From: Candidatus Accumulibacter phosphatis
GTDB taxonomy: Bacteria; Pseudomonadota; Gammaproteobacteria; Burkholderiales; Rhodocyclaceae
Assembly: GCF_012939955.1 (NCBI RefSeq)
Contig: NZ_SPMY01000025.1
Coordinates: forward strand, 87,878 to 151,877
Direction of reading: 5' to 3'
Length of the DNA: 64,000 bases
The notes beneath the pieces were generated by a model. That model was not told the origin of the DNA. It did no database searches and saw only the letters and a program-made list of their open reading frames with translations. Positions within the stretch are counted from its first letter, which is position 1; every line of letters starts with the position of its first letter. The position numbers were made by a program, and so were the translations under genes. Positions 18,381 to 28,809 of the stretch are shown here, piece by piece.

Positions 18381-21300
18381 GCGCCCGCGCCTGGCGCCGC
18401 CGTGGTCGATCACGCTGCTTGGCGTGCTCGTGCTGGGCGTGCTGGTGGCCATCTATCCGCACAAGGCACTGGTCAATCGCATCATCGAAGCGCCGCCGAA
18501 TGCCGTCACCGAAGCCTATCTGGTCAATCTGCTGCGCACCGATCCCGGCAATCCACAACTCGGCCTCATGCTCGCCCGCCACCGCCTGAGCAGCAGCCTC
18601 TATGAGCAGCTGGAGCAAACGCTGGCCAGGCTGCTCCAGTCACCCGACAAGGAAGTTCGCCTGGAAGCCAGCTGGCTGAGATGGCGCGCAGCGGAGCAAC
18701 GCTTTTCCCGCCTGCAGCCGGGGACAGCGCAATACACGGACAACAAGGCGCGACTGCGTGCCTGGCTGCACACTCTGGCGGTCCTCGACTGGCCCGAGCA
18801 CATGACGATCGAGATTGCCCGGCGGGCTTTCCTATTCGGTGATGCCGAGCTTGGCATCGAATTGTTTCAGCGCCTCTCGGGCAGCGCTGCGGGGCGTTCT
18901 GCCGACTGGTATGCAGAGGCCGCACAGGTAGCCCTGGCGGGGGGGTGAATATTTTGCGGCGGGCAAGTTCTTCCTGATCGCGGCGCGGCGTAGCAGTGAG
19001 CCCGCCGAACAAAACCGTTTGTTCATGGATGGCATGCTTGCGCTCCAGTCCGGCGGCCAGGTGCAGGAGGCGCTGGCCCTGCTTGAAGAAGAGCTGGCGC
19101 TAAGGCCGTCCCTGGGTGAAAGCAGGCAGGTGCTGGAACTGCTGGTGCACTTTGCCGGCGATTCCCGGCTGGGCATCGAGTTGCTGCAGCGCATCTCGGT
19201 AAGCGGGCAGGGACGTTCGACCGACTGGCACGCCGCCGCCGCAGCCGCAGCCCTGGCGGGCGGCGAATACCTCGCCGCCGGCAAGTTTTTCCTGAGCGCA
19301 GCGCGGCGCAGCAATGAGCCCGCCGAACAACGCCGTTTCTTCCTTGATGCCATGCTCGTGCTGCAATCCGGCGACCAGGTGAAGGAGGCGCTGGCGCTCG
19401 CTGAAGAGGCGCTGGTCGTGATGCCGCCGCTGGCTGAAAGCACTCGCGTTCTGGAGCTGCTGGTGCGCTTTGCGCGCTCGGTCAGGCGCCCGGATCTGGC
19501 CGACAAATATGCCCGCAAGCTCCTCCGCCTGTCGCTGCTGCGACAGTTGAAACAGGAGCAGCTGGCACAGGCCTATGCTATCCGTTGGCAAACCGTCGGC
19601 GAAAAGAGCGGCCCGCAACTGCCCTTCGACGACGGCATCTACACCCTCGGCTTCGAAGCTTTCCTCGACAACCGCAAGCTCGAGGATGCCTGGCAGGTAG
19701 CCGCCTCCGCGGTGCGCCAGCGCCCGACAATCTGCTCTGGCGCGAGCGCTTGGCGCGCGTTTCCGAATGGACCGGGCGCCCGGCGATGGCGCTGACCCAC
19801 TGGCTGTATCTGGCGCGCGCCAAGGCCAGCGATGAAGCCTGGCAGGCCATCCTGCGGCTGGCGCCCGGGCTGTTCGACGACCAGGCCTTGCTGCTCGCGC
19901 TCGAACATCAGCTGCGCCAGAAACCCGGCGATCGGGCGCTGGTCGTGGAACTGGTGGCGACCTTCGAACGTCTGGGCCAGCCCAGGGAGGCGATGCGCTT
20001 TCTCGAGCAGGAATACCGCCGGCACAAACAGCCGCAACTGCTGCTCGGCATGGCCGAACTGGCCGAACGGATGGGGGAAGATGAACAGGCGCTGGCGCTC
20101 TGGCAAAGCTTCATGGCCACAAACGCTTTGACAGCGGCGCAGTCGGTCCACGTGGCGACGCTTTACCTGCTACGCGGCGAGCAGGCCAGCGCACTGGCGA
20201 TTCTTGAAAGCGTTGCCGCTACCGATGCTGCCGATGCTGCGGCTGCTGGCGGTGCCGGCTATTGGCGCTTGCGCGCCAGCCTCGCCGCACAGCTCGGTGA
20301 CGACAAGAAGGCCGCCGCCGCCTATCGCCAGCTGCTGGCTGGCAAAGAAGCGCTGGCCGTCGATCACGCGAATCTGGCCGGACTTCTGCTTGACGAGTAC
20401 GCGCTCGAAGCCGCGCGCGTCAGCAGTGACGGCTGGTTACGCTTCCGGGACTCGCAGCTGCTGCTGCAGGCGCTCGGCCTCTATGCGACGGCGGCGCGCT
20501 GGCCGGAGATGGGCAAACTGATCAGCAGCCTGTCCGCCGAAGAATCCGCCCAGCTTCGCCAACAGGCCAGCTTCCTCCGTCTTTCCGCCCAGTACCTGAT
20601 GGCGACCGGTCAGCGCCGTCTCGCGCTGGCCGACCTGGATGCCGCCTTTGCGCTGGCAGCGGACAACGCGGACGTGCAGCAGGCGTTGCTCTGGCTGCTC
20701 ATCGAAAGCGGTGAAGGAAAGCGCCTGCGCAACCTCATGGCCGCCCACGAACGCCATTGGCAGCCTGATCCGGCGATGCACGATGTGCTGGCTGCCGCCA
20801 ATCTCGCACTGTCGCTTCCCGACGTTGCGCTGCGCCGCTACCTGACTCCCCGGCTCGCCGCCCACCGTGACGACTTCCTGTGGCTCATGAACTATGCCGA
20901 TGCGCTTGAGCAGAATCAGGATGTGGATCGTGCCTGGCGCCTGCGCAAGCAATTGTTGCTTGATGACAGGATGCACCAGCGGCAGCAGCTCGCTGGCGAA
21001 CAGTTGCCACGTGCGATGGCAGCGCTGCGCCAGGCGGTGCGCACAAGACTACGGATGCTGGCCGAGCCCGGTGACCCGGCCTATGCCATGCTGCGCGAAA
21101 TGCTCAGGCTGGATCGTTCTGCCGAGGGCGAGTTGTCGCCGTCAGCGCGCGATGTTGCTTTCGGCTGGCTGCTCGAAGCGGAGCAGTTCGACGCGGCGCG
21201 TGGCTGGCTCTGGCAACAGTATGCAAAAACGGCGGCACGGCCACTATGGGGAGAAATGCGCCTCGCCCTGGAGTCCGGCGACCGGGCGCTGGCCGGCGAG

Positions 21301-22396
21301 TTGCTGGATGAGTTTGCGCCACTCATTCCACGCTACGACCGCATCGCGGGCGCACGCCTGGCCGGCGACCTGCGGCTGGCCCAGAGCGAAGCCTTCGACG
21401 CGCAAACCGAGTTGCCGGCAGATGACCCGCTCCACCAGCAGCTGAGCGAGGCACTACTCGCCCACTCGCAGCAGCTGGGTGGCCGTGTCTGGCAGAACGA
21501 TATCGGCTCGGTTGATGAACGAAACACCGGTGTCAGCGCCCACATCGCCCTCTCGCCACGCCTGTCGATGGATTTCGTGGCCGGGAAAATCGTGCGCCAC
21601 AACCTGGATCCCGCAAGCATGGGGGAAACACCGGATGAGACCGACTACAGCGCGCGCATGGCTTGGCTGCACAAGGAAGGCAAAACGAAGCTACAGCGTT
21701 GCCGAGCACAACAGTTTCGCGAAGTACCATCCCCTGTTGATCGAGCACGAGCAGAATCTGGGTAATCGGCTGACGACCTCCTTGGCGCTCGGTCACGAGC
21801 AGCCGGCCAACGAGTCGACCGCGCTGCGCGTCGGTGGCATGAGGGATTTGGCCTCGCTATCGCTGGCCTACCAACTGACCCGCTTCGACCGCTTCACGCT
21901 TGAACGCAGCTATGATCGTTTCCATGCCCAGACCGGTGCCGCGGTGGGCAGCGGCAATGTCTGGCAATTCGAGTACGGCCATGCCTTGCGCAGCGAGCGC
22001 CGCAGCCTGGAGGCCAGCGCCTTCTGGTCGCAGCACCGCTACAGCCAGAAATCCTACGTCAACGACCCGCAACTGGCGCCGCTCTTCCCGGCGGGGGAGT
22101 ATAGCCCGTGGAGCGTTGGCGCCTTCTTCGTTCCGACCGGATTCGAATTCAAGGGAATCCGCCTGTCGACGGACCGGAATTTCGAAGAAGACTACACCCG
22201 TGCCTGGCGCCCCTATGCCAGCGTTGCCCGCACCTGGCACAGTGACGAAGGGCCGGGCTACGACCTGGCCACCGGCATTGCCGGCAGTGTCTTCGGTGCC
22301 GATCATCTCCATTTCGGCTGGCGCCTGAGCCGCGGTGGCGCCAACACCGACGGACTGGTGCGAGAATTCGGCCTCAACTATCGCCTGCACTTCTAG
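18340..22396 (+). CDS. pelB: PelB: outer-membrane export porin with TPR scaffold, three frameshifts
   Basis: Taken together the frames encode about 1,350 residues: an inner-membrane segment (ITLLGVLVLGVLVAI), a long TPR superhelix and a C-terminal beta barrel ending in YRLHF with an aromatic last residue. PelB threads Pel through the outer membrane and, through its TPRs, localises PelA. The frame breaks three times: near 18945 (G7 where G6 fits), near 19725 (CCC where CCCC fits) and near 21685 (AAAA where AAA fits). Each break is repaired by one base and homology continues on both sides, so sequence error is likelier than decay. A 318-bp (106-codon) block is tandemly duplicated (about 18835-19475). 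ATG 18340 overlaps the end of pelA. Confidence 0.9.
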
Positions 22397-22462
22397 AAAG
22401 AACGCATTGAACCCATTGAACACCTTGAACAGATTGAACCGCTTGACCACAGGAGACGCCCC

Positions 22463-22999
22463 ATGAAACGCATCGTCCAAGGCTTTGCCGCACTGGCAGC
22501 GATTCTGCTGCTCGCGGCTTGCAGCACGCTCGACAGCAGCGAGCCACCCGCCGTCAGCAGGCAGGCCGCGTGGGTGTTGCTGCCTTTCGCCAACCTCACC
22601 GAAACACCGCTGGCCGGCAGTCGGGCGGAGGCGGTGGCCGAGGGTGTGCTGCGCGCGCAGGGCATCGCCAAGCTGCGCCGCTACCCGGCAGCCTTGCAGC
22701 AGGAAGCGCTTTTTGAAGCGGGTGATCGCCGGCAGGCCGAGGCGGCGCTCGAATGGGCGCGGGCGGAAGGGGCGCGTTACGCGCTTAGCGGCAGCGTCGA
22801 AGAGTGGCGCTACAAAGTCGGTGTCGACGGCGAGCCTGCCGTGGGCATCGCCGTGGCGATCATCGACGTGGCCAGCGGGGAAACCCTGTGGAGCGGTGTC
22901 GGGGCCAAGGCCGGCTGGAGTCGCGATTCGCTGGCAGCCGTTGCCCAGCAGTTGCTGCGCAAGCTGATCGGCGATGGCCTTTCGGCGCGCAAGGACTGA
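22463..22999 (+). CDS. pelC: PelC: outer-membrane lipoprotein of the Pel export complex
   Basis: This protein has 178 residues with a lipoprotein signal MKRIVQGFAALAAILLLAAC; the lipidated Cys is residue 20. PelC forms a dodecameric ring on the periplasmic side of the outer membrane that funnels Pel towards PelB. The body has a typical small alpha/beta layout, with YALSGSVEEWRYK and conserved W residues. AGGAG sits 8 nt before the ATG. It lies 66 nt after pelB and 14 nt before pelD. Length is close to the P. aeruginosa protein (172 residues). Confidence 0.92.
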   Translation: MKRIVQGFAALAAILLLAACSTLDSSEPPAVSRQAAWVLLPFANLTETPLAGSRAEAVAEGVLRAQGIAKLRRYPAALQQEALFEAGDRRQAEAALEWARAEGARYALSGSVEEWRYKVGVDGEPAVGIAVAIIDVASGETLWSGVGAKAGWSRDSLAAVAQQLLRKLIGDGLSARKD

Positions 23000-23013
23000 G
23001 CGGAGGAAGCACT

Positions 23014-24390
23014 TTGGCCGTCAAGGATAGCCTGCTCCGCCACCTCGCTCCCTTCGGCAAGCCCTGGGCGGTCGCCGGAGAAACCGCGATACTGCCCTTG
23101 CTGGCAGTCGCCATCGGCATCTGGGTAAATCCGCTCGACCCGCTGTGGATCAACGCCGGTTTTCCGTGGGTGTGGTTCGCTCCGGTCATTCTTGCCATGC
23201 GCTACGGTCCCTTTCCCGGCCTGGGAGGGGCGGCTGTGCTGCTCCTCGCCTGGCTCGCCTTCAACGCCTCCGGCTGGGTTGTCGGTGAGTTCCCGAAACT
23301 GAATTACCTCGGCGGCCTGATCCTGGTCATGCTTGCCGGCGAGTTTTCCAGCGTCTGGCTGGCACGTGCCCGGCGCGCCGAGGGCGTCCAGGCCTACCTC
23401 GACCAGCGGCTGGAATACCTGACCCACCAGCACTACCTGCTGCGCCTGTCGCACGATCGTCTGGAGCAGGATCTGATTGGCCGCCCAATGGCCATGCGTG
23501 ATGCGCTGGCGAGCTTGCAGTCGCTGATTCGCGAGCAAGGCGCTGCCGCCGCCTCGCCCCTGCCCGGTGCGCAGGGCTTGTTGCGCCTGCTGGCACAATA
23601 CTGCCAACTGGAAATCGCCACCATCCATGCGGCAAGCGACGGGGAAATCACGGCCGAGCCGGTGGCGACCATCGGCCAGGGTCAGAACAATGGCCAACTC
23701 GATGCCGACGATCCTCTGCTCCGCGAGGCCATTGAGGCAGGCACGCTGTCGCACCTGGCCGCCGCGCTGGCCGCTGGTAGCTCGCCCAGTACTTATGCCA
23801 TAGCCGTACCCATGATCACTTTTGATGAGCAACTGATCGGTGTGCTGGCCGTTGAGCGCGTCCCTTTCTTCGCGCTCGGCGAAGAAATGTTGCAGACCCT
23901 GAACCTGCTCGTCAGCTACTACGTCGATGGGCTCGACGAGCGCAAACTGGCGGCCGAGATCCAAAGCGAATTCCCGGCCTGTCCTGACGATTTTGCCGCC
24001 GAGCTGCAGCGCCTGTGGCGTGTCCGGCAGGGCTCGCTGAGCAGCAGCATCATCACCGTTCTCGAATTCCTGCCGCGCCCGGAGCTCGACTATCTGGCCC
24101 TGCAGATTGGCCGCCAGCGTCGTGCCCTGGACGTCAGCTGGCTTATCGACTCGCCGCAACGAAAAGTATTGGTGACCCTGATGCCCCTGGCCGGTGCGGC
24201 GGCGGCAGAAGGTTATATCGCCCGCATCGAGGAGTGGGTTCGCCAAAAGAGCGGCTGCACGCTGAGCGAGGCCGGTGTTTTCCCGCACCTCCTGCCGATC
24301 GACGAAACAGCACCGCTGCCGCTGCTTGAGCAGCTGTTCGAAATCTGCAATGTTCCAGCCGAAGCTCGCTCTCGCCGCGCTGACGCTTGA
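23014..24390 (+). CDS. pelD: PelD: inner-membrane c-di-GMP receptor of the Pel synthase complex
   Basis: This protein has 458 residues (P. aeruginosa PelD 455). Four membrane segments lie in the first about 120 residues, then a GAF domain, then a degenerate GGDEF domain without the active-site motif but with an inhibitory-site RxxD in QRRALDV. A second Arg (RIEEWVR) follows in the region where PelD contributes its third c-di-GMP contact. Binding of c-di-GMP to PelD switches on Pel polymerisation by PelF. The start is TTG 23014, preceded by GGAGGAAG at good spacing. Longer frames from upstream would overlap pelC entirely. It overlaps pelE by 41 nt. Confidence 0.93.
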   Translation: MAVKDSLLRHLAPFGKPWAVAGETAILPLLAVAIGIWVNPLDPLWINAGFPWVWFAPVILAMRYGPFPGLGGAAVLLLAWLAFNASGWVVGEFPKLNYLGGLILVMLAGEFSSVWLARARRAEGVQAYLDQRLEYLTHQHYLLRLSHDRLEQDLIGRPMAMRDALASLQSLIREQGAAAASPLPGAQGLLRLLAQYCQLEIATIHAASDGEITAEPVATIGQGQNNGQLDADDPLLREAIEAGTLSHLAAALAAGSSPSTYAIAVPMITFDEQLIGVLAVERVPFFALGEEMLQTLNLLVSYYVDGLDERKLAAEIQSEFPACPDDFAAELQRLWRVRQGSLSSSIITVLEFLPRPELDYLALQIGRQRRALDVSWLIDSPQRKVLVTLMPLAGAAAAEGYIARIEEWVRQKSGCTLSEAGVFPHLLPIDETAPLPLLEQLFEICNVPAEARSRRADA

Positions 24391-25348
24391 GGCGGCCGCC
24401 TGGGCCGCCTTGCTGCTCGGCAGCAGCAGCGATGCTGCGCTGCTCGCCTATCTTGGCGCGCATGCTGCCGCCAGCTTCCTGCTCGCCCGTGTGGCGATCG
24501 TCTTCCTGCCCGCCAGCGGCAAGCGAGTACCCGTCCTGCTGCTGCTTGCCGGGACCGGCTTCGCCGTCCCCGTCCTCGGTTTTGTTGCCGTCATCCTCGG
24601 CGTTGTAATGCTTCATTCCCTGCCGCCAGCCAAAGCTGAAAGCCTTTTCGCGGCGCTCTCCCTGCCGGAACTGGACTCCCGCCAGCGCGCCGGCAAGGGT
24701 TTCCGTCAGGCCGGCATGCGCTCTTTCATCAGTAATCAACGCGCCCCCGTGGCGGCCCGCCAGCGCGCACTGGTCGCCCTCCAGGAGGTCCCCGGGCACA
24801 TCGCCTCGCCGCTCTTGCGGGGCGTGCTCACGGATGCCTCCGAGGATATCCGCCTGCTCGCCTACGGCATGCTCGACAGCAAGGAGAAGGTGATCAACGA
24901 CGACATCCACCGCGCCTCGCAAAGCTATCAGACGGCAGCGGCAGGTAGCGCTGCCCGCGGGGAGGCCGCCGCACGGCTCGCCGACCTCTATTGGGAGCTT
25001 GTCTATCAGGAACTGGCACAGGGGGATTTGCGCACACACGCCCTGCGCGAGTCGCTGCGCTTCACGCAGATGGCTCTCGCCGCTGCCGGCGAATCGGCCG
25101 CTGATGCCGCCCTGCACCTGCGCCACGGCCGCCTCTTGCAGGCCCTGCAGCAGCCGGAGGAAGCCCGCCTGGCCTACGCCCGGGCGCTGGCGCTGGGTAT
25201 GCCGAAAACCCGTATCGTGCCCTATCTCGCGGAAGTGGCTTTCGCCACCGGGGACTACGACGAGGTGCGCGCCCTGATGGGCGATCTCGACAACTGGCAG
25301 TCCCTGCCGCGCCTGCAGCCAGTGATCGCCTACTGGAGCCGGACGTGA
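24350..25348 (+). CDS. pelE: PelE: inner-membrane TPR protein of the Pel synthase complex
   Basis: This protein has 332 residues (about 329 in P. aeruginosa). Two hydrophobic segments lie at about 10-35 and 60-85 (VPVLLLLAGTGFAVPVLGF), followed by a helical cytoplasmic TPR-type region with repeated Ala-rich helices. PelE bridges the membrane proteins PelD and PelG and the cytosolic glycosyltransferase PelF. ATG 24350 lies inside the end of pelD and the stop overlaps the start of pelF, so translation is probably coupled. Confidence 0.88.
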   Translation: MFQPKLALAALTLEAAAWAALLLGSSSDAALLAYLGAHAAASFLLARVAIVFLPASGKRVPVLLLLAGTGFAVPVLGFVAVILGVVMLHSLPPAKAESLFAALSLPELDSRQRAGKGFRQAGMRSFISNQRAPVAARQRALVALQEVPGHIASPLLRGVLTDASEDIRLLAYGMLDSKEKVINDDIHRASQSYQTAAAGSAARGEAAARLADLYWELVYQELAQGDLRTHALRESLRFTQMALAAAGESAADAALHLRHGRLLQALQQPEEARLAYARALALGMPKTRIVPYLAEVAFATGDYDEVRALMGDLDNWQSLPRLQPVIAYWSRT

Positions 25349-26877
25349 CTTTCCCGCAGGCTCGCCAGGCCGACATCGCGCTGCTTCTCGAAGGAACCTT
25401 TCCCTATGTCAGCGGCGGGGTGTCGAGCTGGGTCGACCAGATCATCCGTGCCTTCCCCGAACTGCGCTTTGCCATCGTCTTCATCGGCAGCCGTCGGGAA
25501 GACTACGAGGACATGAAATACCGCTTGCCGGACAACGTCGTTCATCTCGAGGCTCACTACCTGTATGACTTCGTCGCCCATGCTGAAAAGCCGAAACCCC
25601 GTCGCGGCAGCGCCAATGCCTTCGCCCGTGCCGACCGCCTTCACGAGGCTTTCCTGCGCGACGACGCAGCGGCTGGCGCCTGCGCTGCATTCAGCGAACT
25701 CATTCGTGACCTGATGCCCGGCGGCCGCCTGCCGGAAGCTGATTTTCTGCATAGCGAGGAGGCCTGGCGCATCATCAGCGACCGCTATCGCAAGAATTGC
25801 ACCGATCCCTCTTTCGTCGATTACTTCTGGACCGTGCGCATGATGCATGCCCCGCTCTGGAAGCTCGCCCGTGTCGCCCATGAGCTGATCCCGGTGCAGG
25901 CTTTCCATGCCGTCTCCACGGGTTATGCCGGGCTGCTCGGCAGCATGCTTCGGCGGACGCGAGAGCGGCCGCTGATTCTCTCCGAACACGGCATCTACAC
26001 CAAGGAACGCAAGATCGACCTGTTCAAGAGCGAGTGGATTCGCGACAACCGCAACATCTTCCAGCGCGACCCGACCGAACTCTCCTACTTTCGCCAGATG
26101 TGGATCCGCTTTTTCGAATGGCTGGGACGACTCTGCTACGACTCGGCCGATCCGATCATCGCCCTTTACGAAGCCAACCGGCTGCGCCAGGTGGCCGACG
26201 GAGCACTGGCCGAGCGGACCTGCAACGTCCCCAACGGCATCAGTCTGCAGCGTTTCGCACCGCTGCGCGCCCTGCGCCCGGAAACGCCGCCGCCGGTACT
26301 GTGCCTGATCGGGCGCGTGGTGCCGATCAAGGACGTGAAGACCTTCATCCGCGCCATGCGCCGGGTGGCGAACCAGATGCCGGCGGCGGAAGGCTGGATC
26401 GCCGGGCCGGAGGACGAAGATCCCGCCTACGCCGAGGAGTGCCGCCATCTCGTTGCCAGCCTGGGCCTTGCCGACAAGGTGAAGTTCCTCGGTTTCCAGA
26501 AGGTCGAGGAGCTCCTGCCGAAGATCGGCCTGACCATTCTCTCGTCGATCAGCGAAGCGCTGCCCCTGGTCATCCTTGAAGGCTACGCCGCCGGCGTTCC
26601 CACCGTCTCCACCGACGTCGGCTCCTGCCGGCAACTGATCGAAGGGCTGGACGGCGACGACCGCCGACTGGGGGTTTCCGGCGCGGTCGTCAACATCGCC
26701 GAGCCGCAGGCGCTGGCCGACGCCGCCCTTGAGCTGCTTGGCGACCCGGCGGCCTGGGCGGCCGCGAGCCGGGCAGGAATCGCCCGTGTCGAGCGTTATT
26801 ACACCGACGACCTGATGTTCGGCGCCTATCGCCGCATCTATCAGCGGGCGCTGGCCGCCACAGGGGCGCAGCACTAA
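25345..26877 (+). CDS. pelF: PelF: cytosolic GT4 glycosyltransferase, Pel polymerase
   Basis: This protein has 510 residues (507 in P. aeruginosa). The N-terminal half opens with LLLEGTFPYVSGGVSSWV, the glycine-rich acceptor loop of PelF. The C-terminal half holds LIGRVVPIKD and the GT4 motif SSISEALPLVILEGYAAGVP, with its E-x7-E pair. It uses UDP-GalNAc-type sugar nucleotides to build the Pel chain. The start is GTG at 25345, overlapping the pelE stop by 4 nt, and its own TAA overlaps the pelG ATG by one base. Confidence 0.95.
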   Translation: MTFPQARQADIALLLEGTFPYVSGGVSSWVDQIIRAFPELRFAIVFIGSRREDYEDMKYRLPDNVVHLEAHYLYDFVAHAEKPKPRRGSANAFARADRLHEAFLRDDAAAGACAAFSELIRDLMPGGRLPEADFLHSEEAWRIISDRYRKNCTDPSFVDYFWTVRMMHAPLWKLARVAHELIPVQAFHAVSTGYAGLLGSMLRRTRERPLILSEHGIYTKERKIDLFKSEWIRDNRNIFQRDPTELSYFRQMWIRFFEWLGRLCYDSADPIIALYEANRLRQVADGALAERTCNVPNGISLQRFAPLRALRPETPPPVLCLIGRVVPIKDVKTFIRAMRRVANQMPAAEGWIAGPEDEDPAYAEECRHLVASLGLADKVKFLGFQKVEELLPKIGLTILSSISEALPLVILEGYAAGVPTVSTDVGSCRQLIEGLDGDDRRLGVSGAVVNIAEPQALADAALELLGDPAAWAAASRAGIARVERYYTDDLMFGAYRRIYQRALAATGAQH

Positions 26878-28247
26878 TGGCGGGTATCGGCTTCGAACTG
26901 CGCAAGCTGCTGAAGAAGGACACGCTGCTCGGCCTGCTGCAGGCCTACACCTTCGCCGGCATCATCGGCTCCGGCCCCTGGGTGCTGTCCATCCTCGGCA
27001 TCCTGATCATCGGCCTGCTGAGCAGCACGGTGGTCGTGCCTTCGTTCCTGGTGACCCAGTTCCAGACCTCGGTGACTTACCTGATCGCCACCAGCCTGAT
27101 CCTGACCGGTGGTTTGCAACTCGGCTTCACGCGCTTCGTTTCCGATCGCCTGTTCGAAAACAGGGACGCCATCATCGCCCCGAACCTCAACGGGGTGCTG
27201 CTGCTGATCATCCTCGTCGCCTCGGCCGTCAGCATCATCGGCTTGTTCGTACTGCTTCCCGGAACCGGGGTCATTTATCGCATCCTGATGCTCGCCGCTT
27301 TCGTCCTGATGTGCGCCATCTGGATCATGACCATTTTCCTGTCCGGAATGAAGCGCTACAAGGCCATCGTCGCGCTGTTCGCCATCGGCTATGCGATCAC
27401 CGTCTCGCTGGCGCTGCTGTTGCGCTCGTTCGGGCTGGAAGGGCTGATGGCCGGATTCGTCATCGGTCACTGTGTTCTGCTCGCCGGCATGTGGGTCGTG
27501 ACCATTGGCGAGTTTCGTCCGCGGGAGCTGGTTGCCTTCGATTTCGCCAAACGCGGGGCGATGTTTTCCAGCCTGCTCAGCATCGGTTTCCTCTACAACC
27601 TTGGCATCTGGGCCGACAAGTTCATGTTCTGGTTCTTCCCCGACACCTCGGAACCGATCATCGGCGCCCTGCGCGCTTCGCTGATCTACGACCTGCCGGT
27701 TTTTCTCGCCTACCTGTCGATCATCCCCGGCATGGCGGTATTCATGTTGCGTATCGAGACCGATTTCGTCGAGTACTACGACAAGTTCTACGGTGCCGTA
27801 CGCAGCGGCGGTTCGCTGGAATACATCGAGGACATGCGCGACGAAATGGTCTACTCGATCAAGCAGGGGCTGGCCGAAATCGGCAAGATCCAGACCCTCG
27901 CCGTGCTCGTGACTTTCGTCGCCGGGCCGCTCCTGCTGAAGGCTCTCGACATTTCCGAGCTTTACTTGCCGTTGCTCTACATTCAGGTCATCGGCGCCAG
28001 CCTGCAGGTCGTGCTGCTGTCGGTGCTCAACATCTTCTTCTATCTCGACCAGCGCCGCATCATCCTGCTGCTCTGTGCGGAATTCCTGCTGCTCAACATC
28101 CTGCTCACCGGGGTATCACTATGGTGGGGAGCGGCGCTCTACGGCTACGGCTTCGCCCTCTCCGTACTCGTCACCCTGGCCACCGCCCTGGCACTCCTCG
28201 ACCGCCGCCTGAGCCGGCTGGAGTACGAAACTTTCATGCTGCAATGA
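26877..28247 (+). CDS. pelG: PelG: inner-membrane MOP/Wzx-like Pel transporter subunit
   Basis: This protein has 456 residues, the same length as in P. aeruginosa, with about 12 hydrophobic segments and the PelG start MAGIGFELRKLLKKDTLLGL. PelG belongs to the MOP flippase superfamily and carries Pel across the inner membrane with PelD and PelE. It is the last gene of the operon. The 633 nt after it hold a 7-bp tandem repeat, a dispersed repeat, an orphan reading frame and an attC-like site. Confidence 0.95.
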   Translation: MAGIGFELRKLLKKDTLLGLLQAYTFAGIIGSGPWVLSILGILIIGLLSSTVVVPSFLVTQFQTSVTYLIATSLILTGGLQLGFTRFVSDRLFENRDAIIAPNLNGVLLLIILVASAVSIIGLFVLLPGTGVIYRILMLAAFVLMCAIWIMTIFLSGMKRYKAIVALFAIGYAITVSLALLLRSFGLEGLMAGFVIGHCVLLAGMWVVTIGEFRPRELVAFDFAKRGAMFSSLLSIGFLYNLGIWADKFMFWFFPDTSEPIIGALRASLIYDLPVFLAYLSIIPGMAVFMLRIETDFVEYYDKFYGAVRSGGSLEYIEDMRDEMVYSIKQGLAEIGKIQTLAVLVTFVAGPLLLKALDISELYLPLLYIQVIGASLQVVLLSVLNIFFYLDQRRIILLLCAEFLLLNILLTGVSLWWGAALYGYGFALSVLVTLATALALLDRRLSRLEYETFMLQ

Positions 28248-28280
28248 TTGGTCCCGGCGTGAGGGCATGCGAAGCTTGGC

Positions 28281-28308
28281 GGGAGTTGGGAGATGGGAGT
28301 TGGGAGTT
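28281..28308. repeat. 7-bp tandem repeat, four units
   Basis: Four units of GGGAGTT (one reads GGGAGAT) lie 33 nt past pelG. There is no coding sequence here. Confidence 0.8.
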
Positions 28309-28512
28309 GGCTAGGCGTTTCATGCGTGGGCGAAAGCGTGATGTCTTGTCCGAGCGCCGGATGCGGGAAATCCGCCTGTCCGCTTCGACGAGCAGGATGT
28401 GGAAACGGACCGACGGCCAGACTACTTGGGCACCGCCAGACGAAAAGGGGCGGCAACCGACAAGTCGGACCTACCGCTACCGCGCCACATCTCGACCCGC
28501 TTTAATCGGCTT

Positions 28513-28637
28513 TAACGGTCATGACACGTGGAGACACCCCAAATCATGAAAGTCATGACCGTTTCCCTCTTCCCCTGCCCCTTCTCCCGCAAGGGAGAAG
28601 GGAGTTTCGTGAGTCGCATACGCGACTTTCACATTAA
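28513..28637 (+). repeat. Dispersed structured repeat, copy B (short form)
   Basis: It begins TAACGGTCATGAC, keeps the CCCTTCTCCC / GGGAGAAGGG and AGTCGC / GCGACT hairpins and ends CATTAA. The middle module of the long copies is missing, as in copies A and C. Confidence 0.85.
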
Positions 28638-28647
28638 TCCGTTAGGG

Positions 28648-28809
28648 CTAAGGTTTCCTGCGTAGCTCATCGATAAGGCGATGAACGCCAGCTGAGAACT
28701 TATCGACAGGGTTTTGCTGGTAATGGTGGTCCATAGAGGAAATGAACGCTTGGCCTTCACTCTCCTTTTGGTCTGGACCGTAGTAGTCCACAGCTGAAAT
28801 GTAGCCCAA
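28648..28809 (-). pseudogene. Orphan 53-codon frame after the attC-like site, possible cassette remnant
   Basis: From TTG inside the attC-like core (28809) to TAG at 28648 the minus strand reads a protein-like sequence (ISAVDYYGPDQ ... FSAGVHRLIDELRRKP). The composition looks like real coding sequence, and the end resembles a natural C-terminus. An in-frame TGA lies just upstream in the attC-like site, and there is no ribosome-binding site. It could be the 3' end of a truncated cassette gene. No family was recognised. Confidence 0.3.

Noticed and set aside
22810-24288. 492-codon minus-strand frame opposite pelD
   Set aside because: PelD on the plus strand is certain by length, motif and operon order. 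The minus frame shows no domain.
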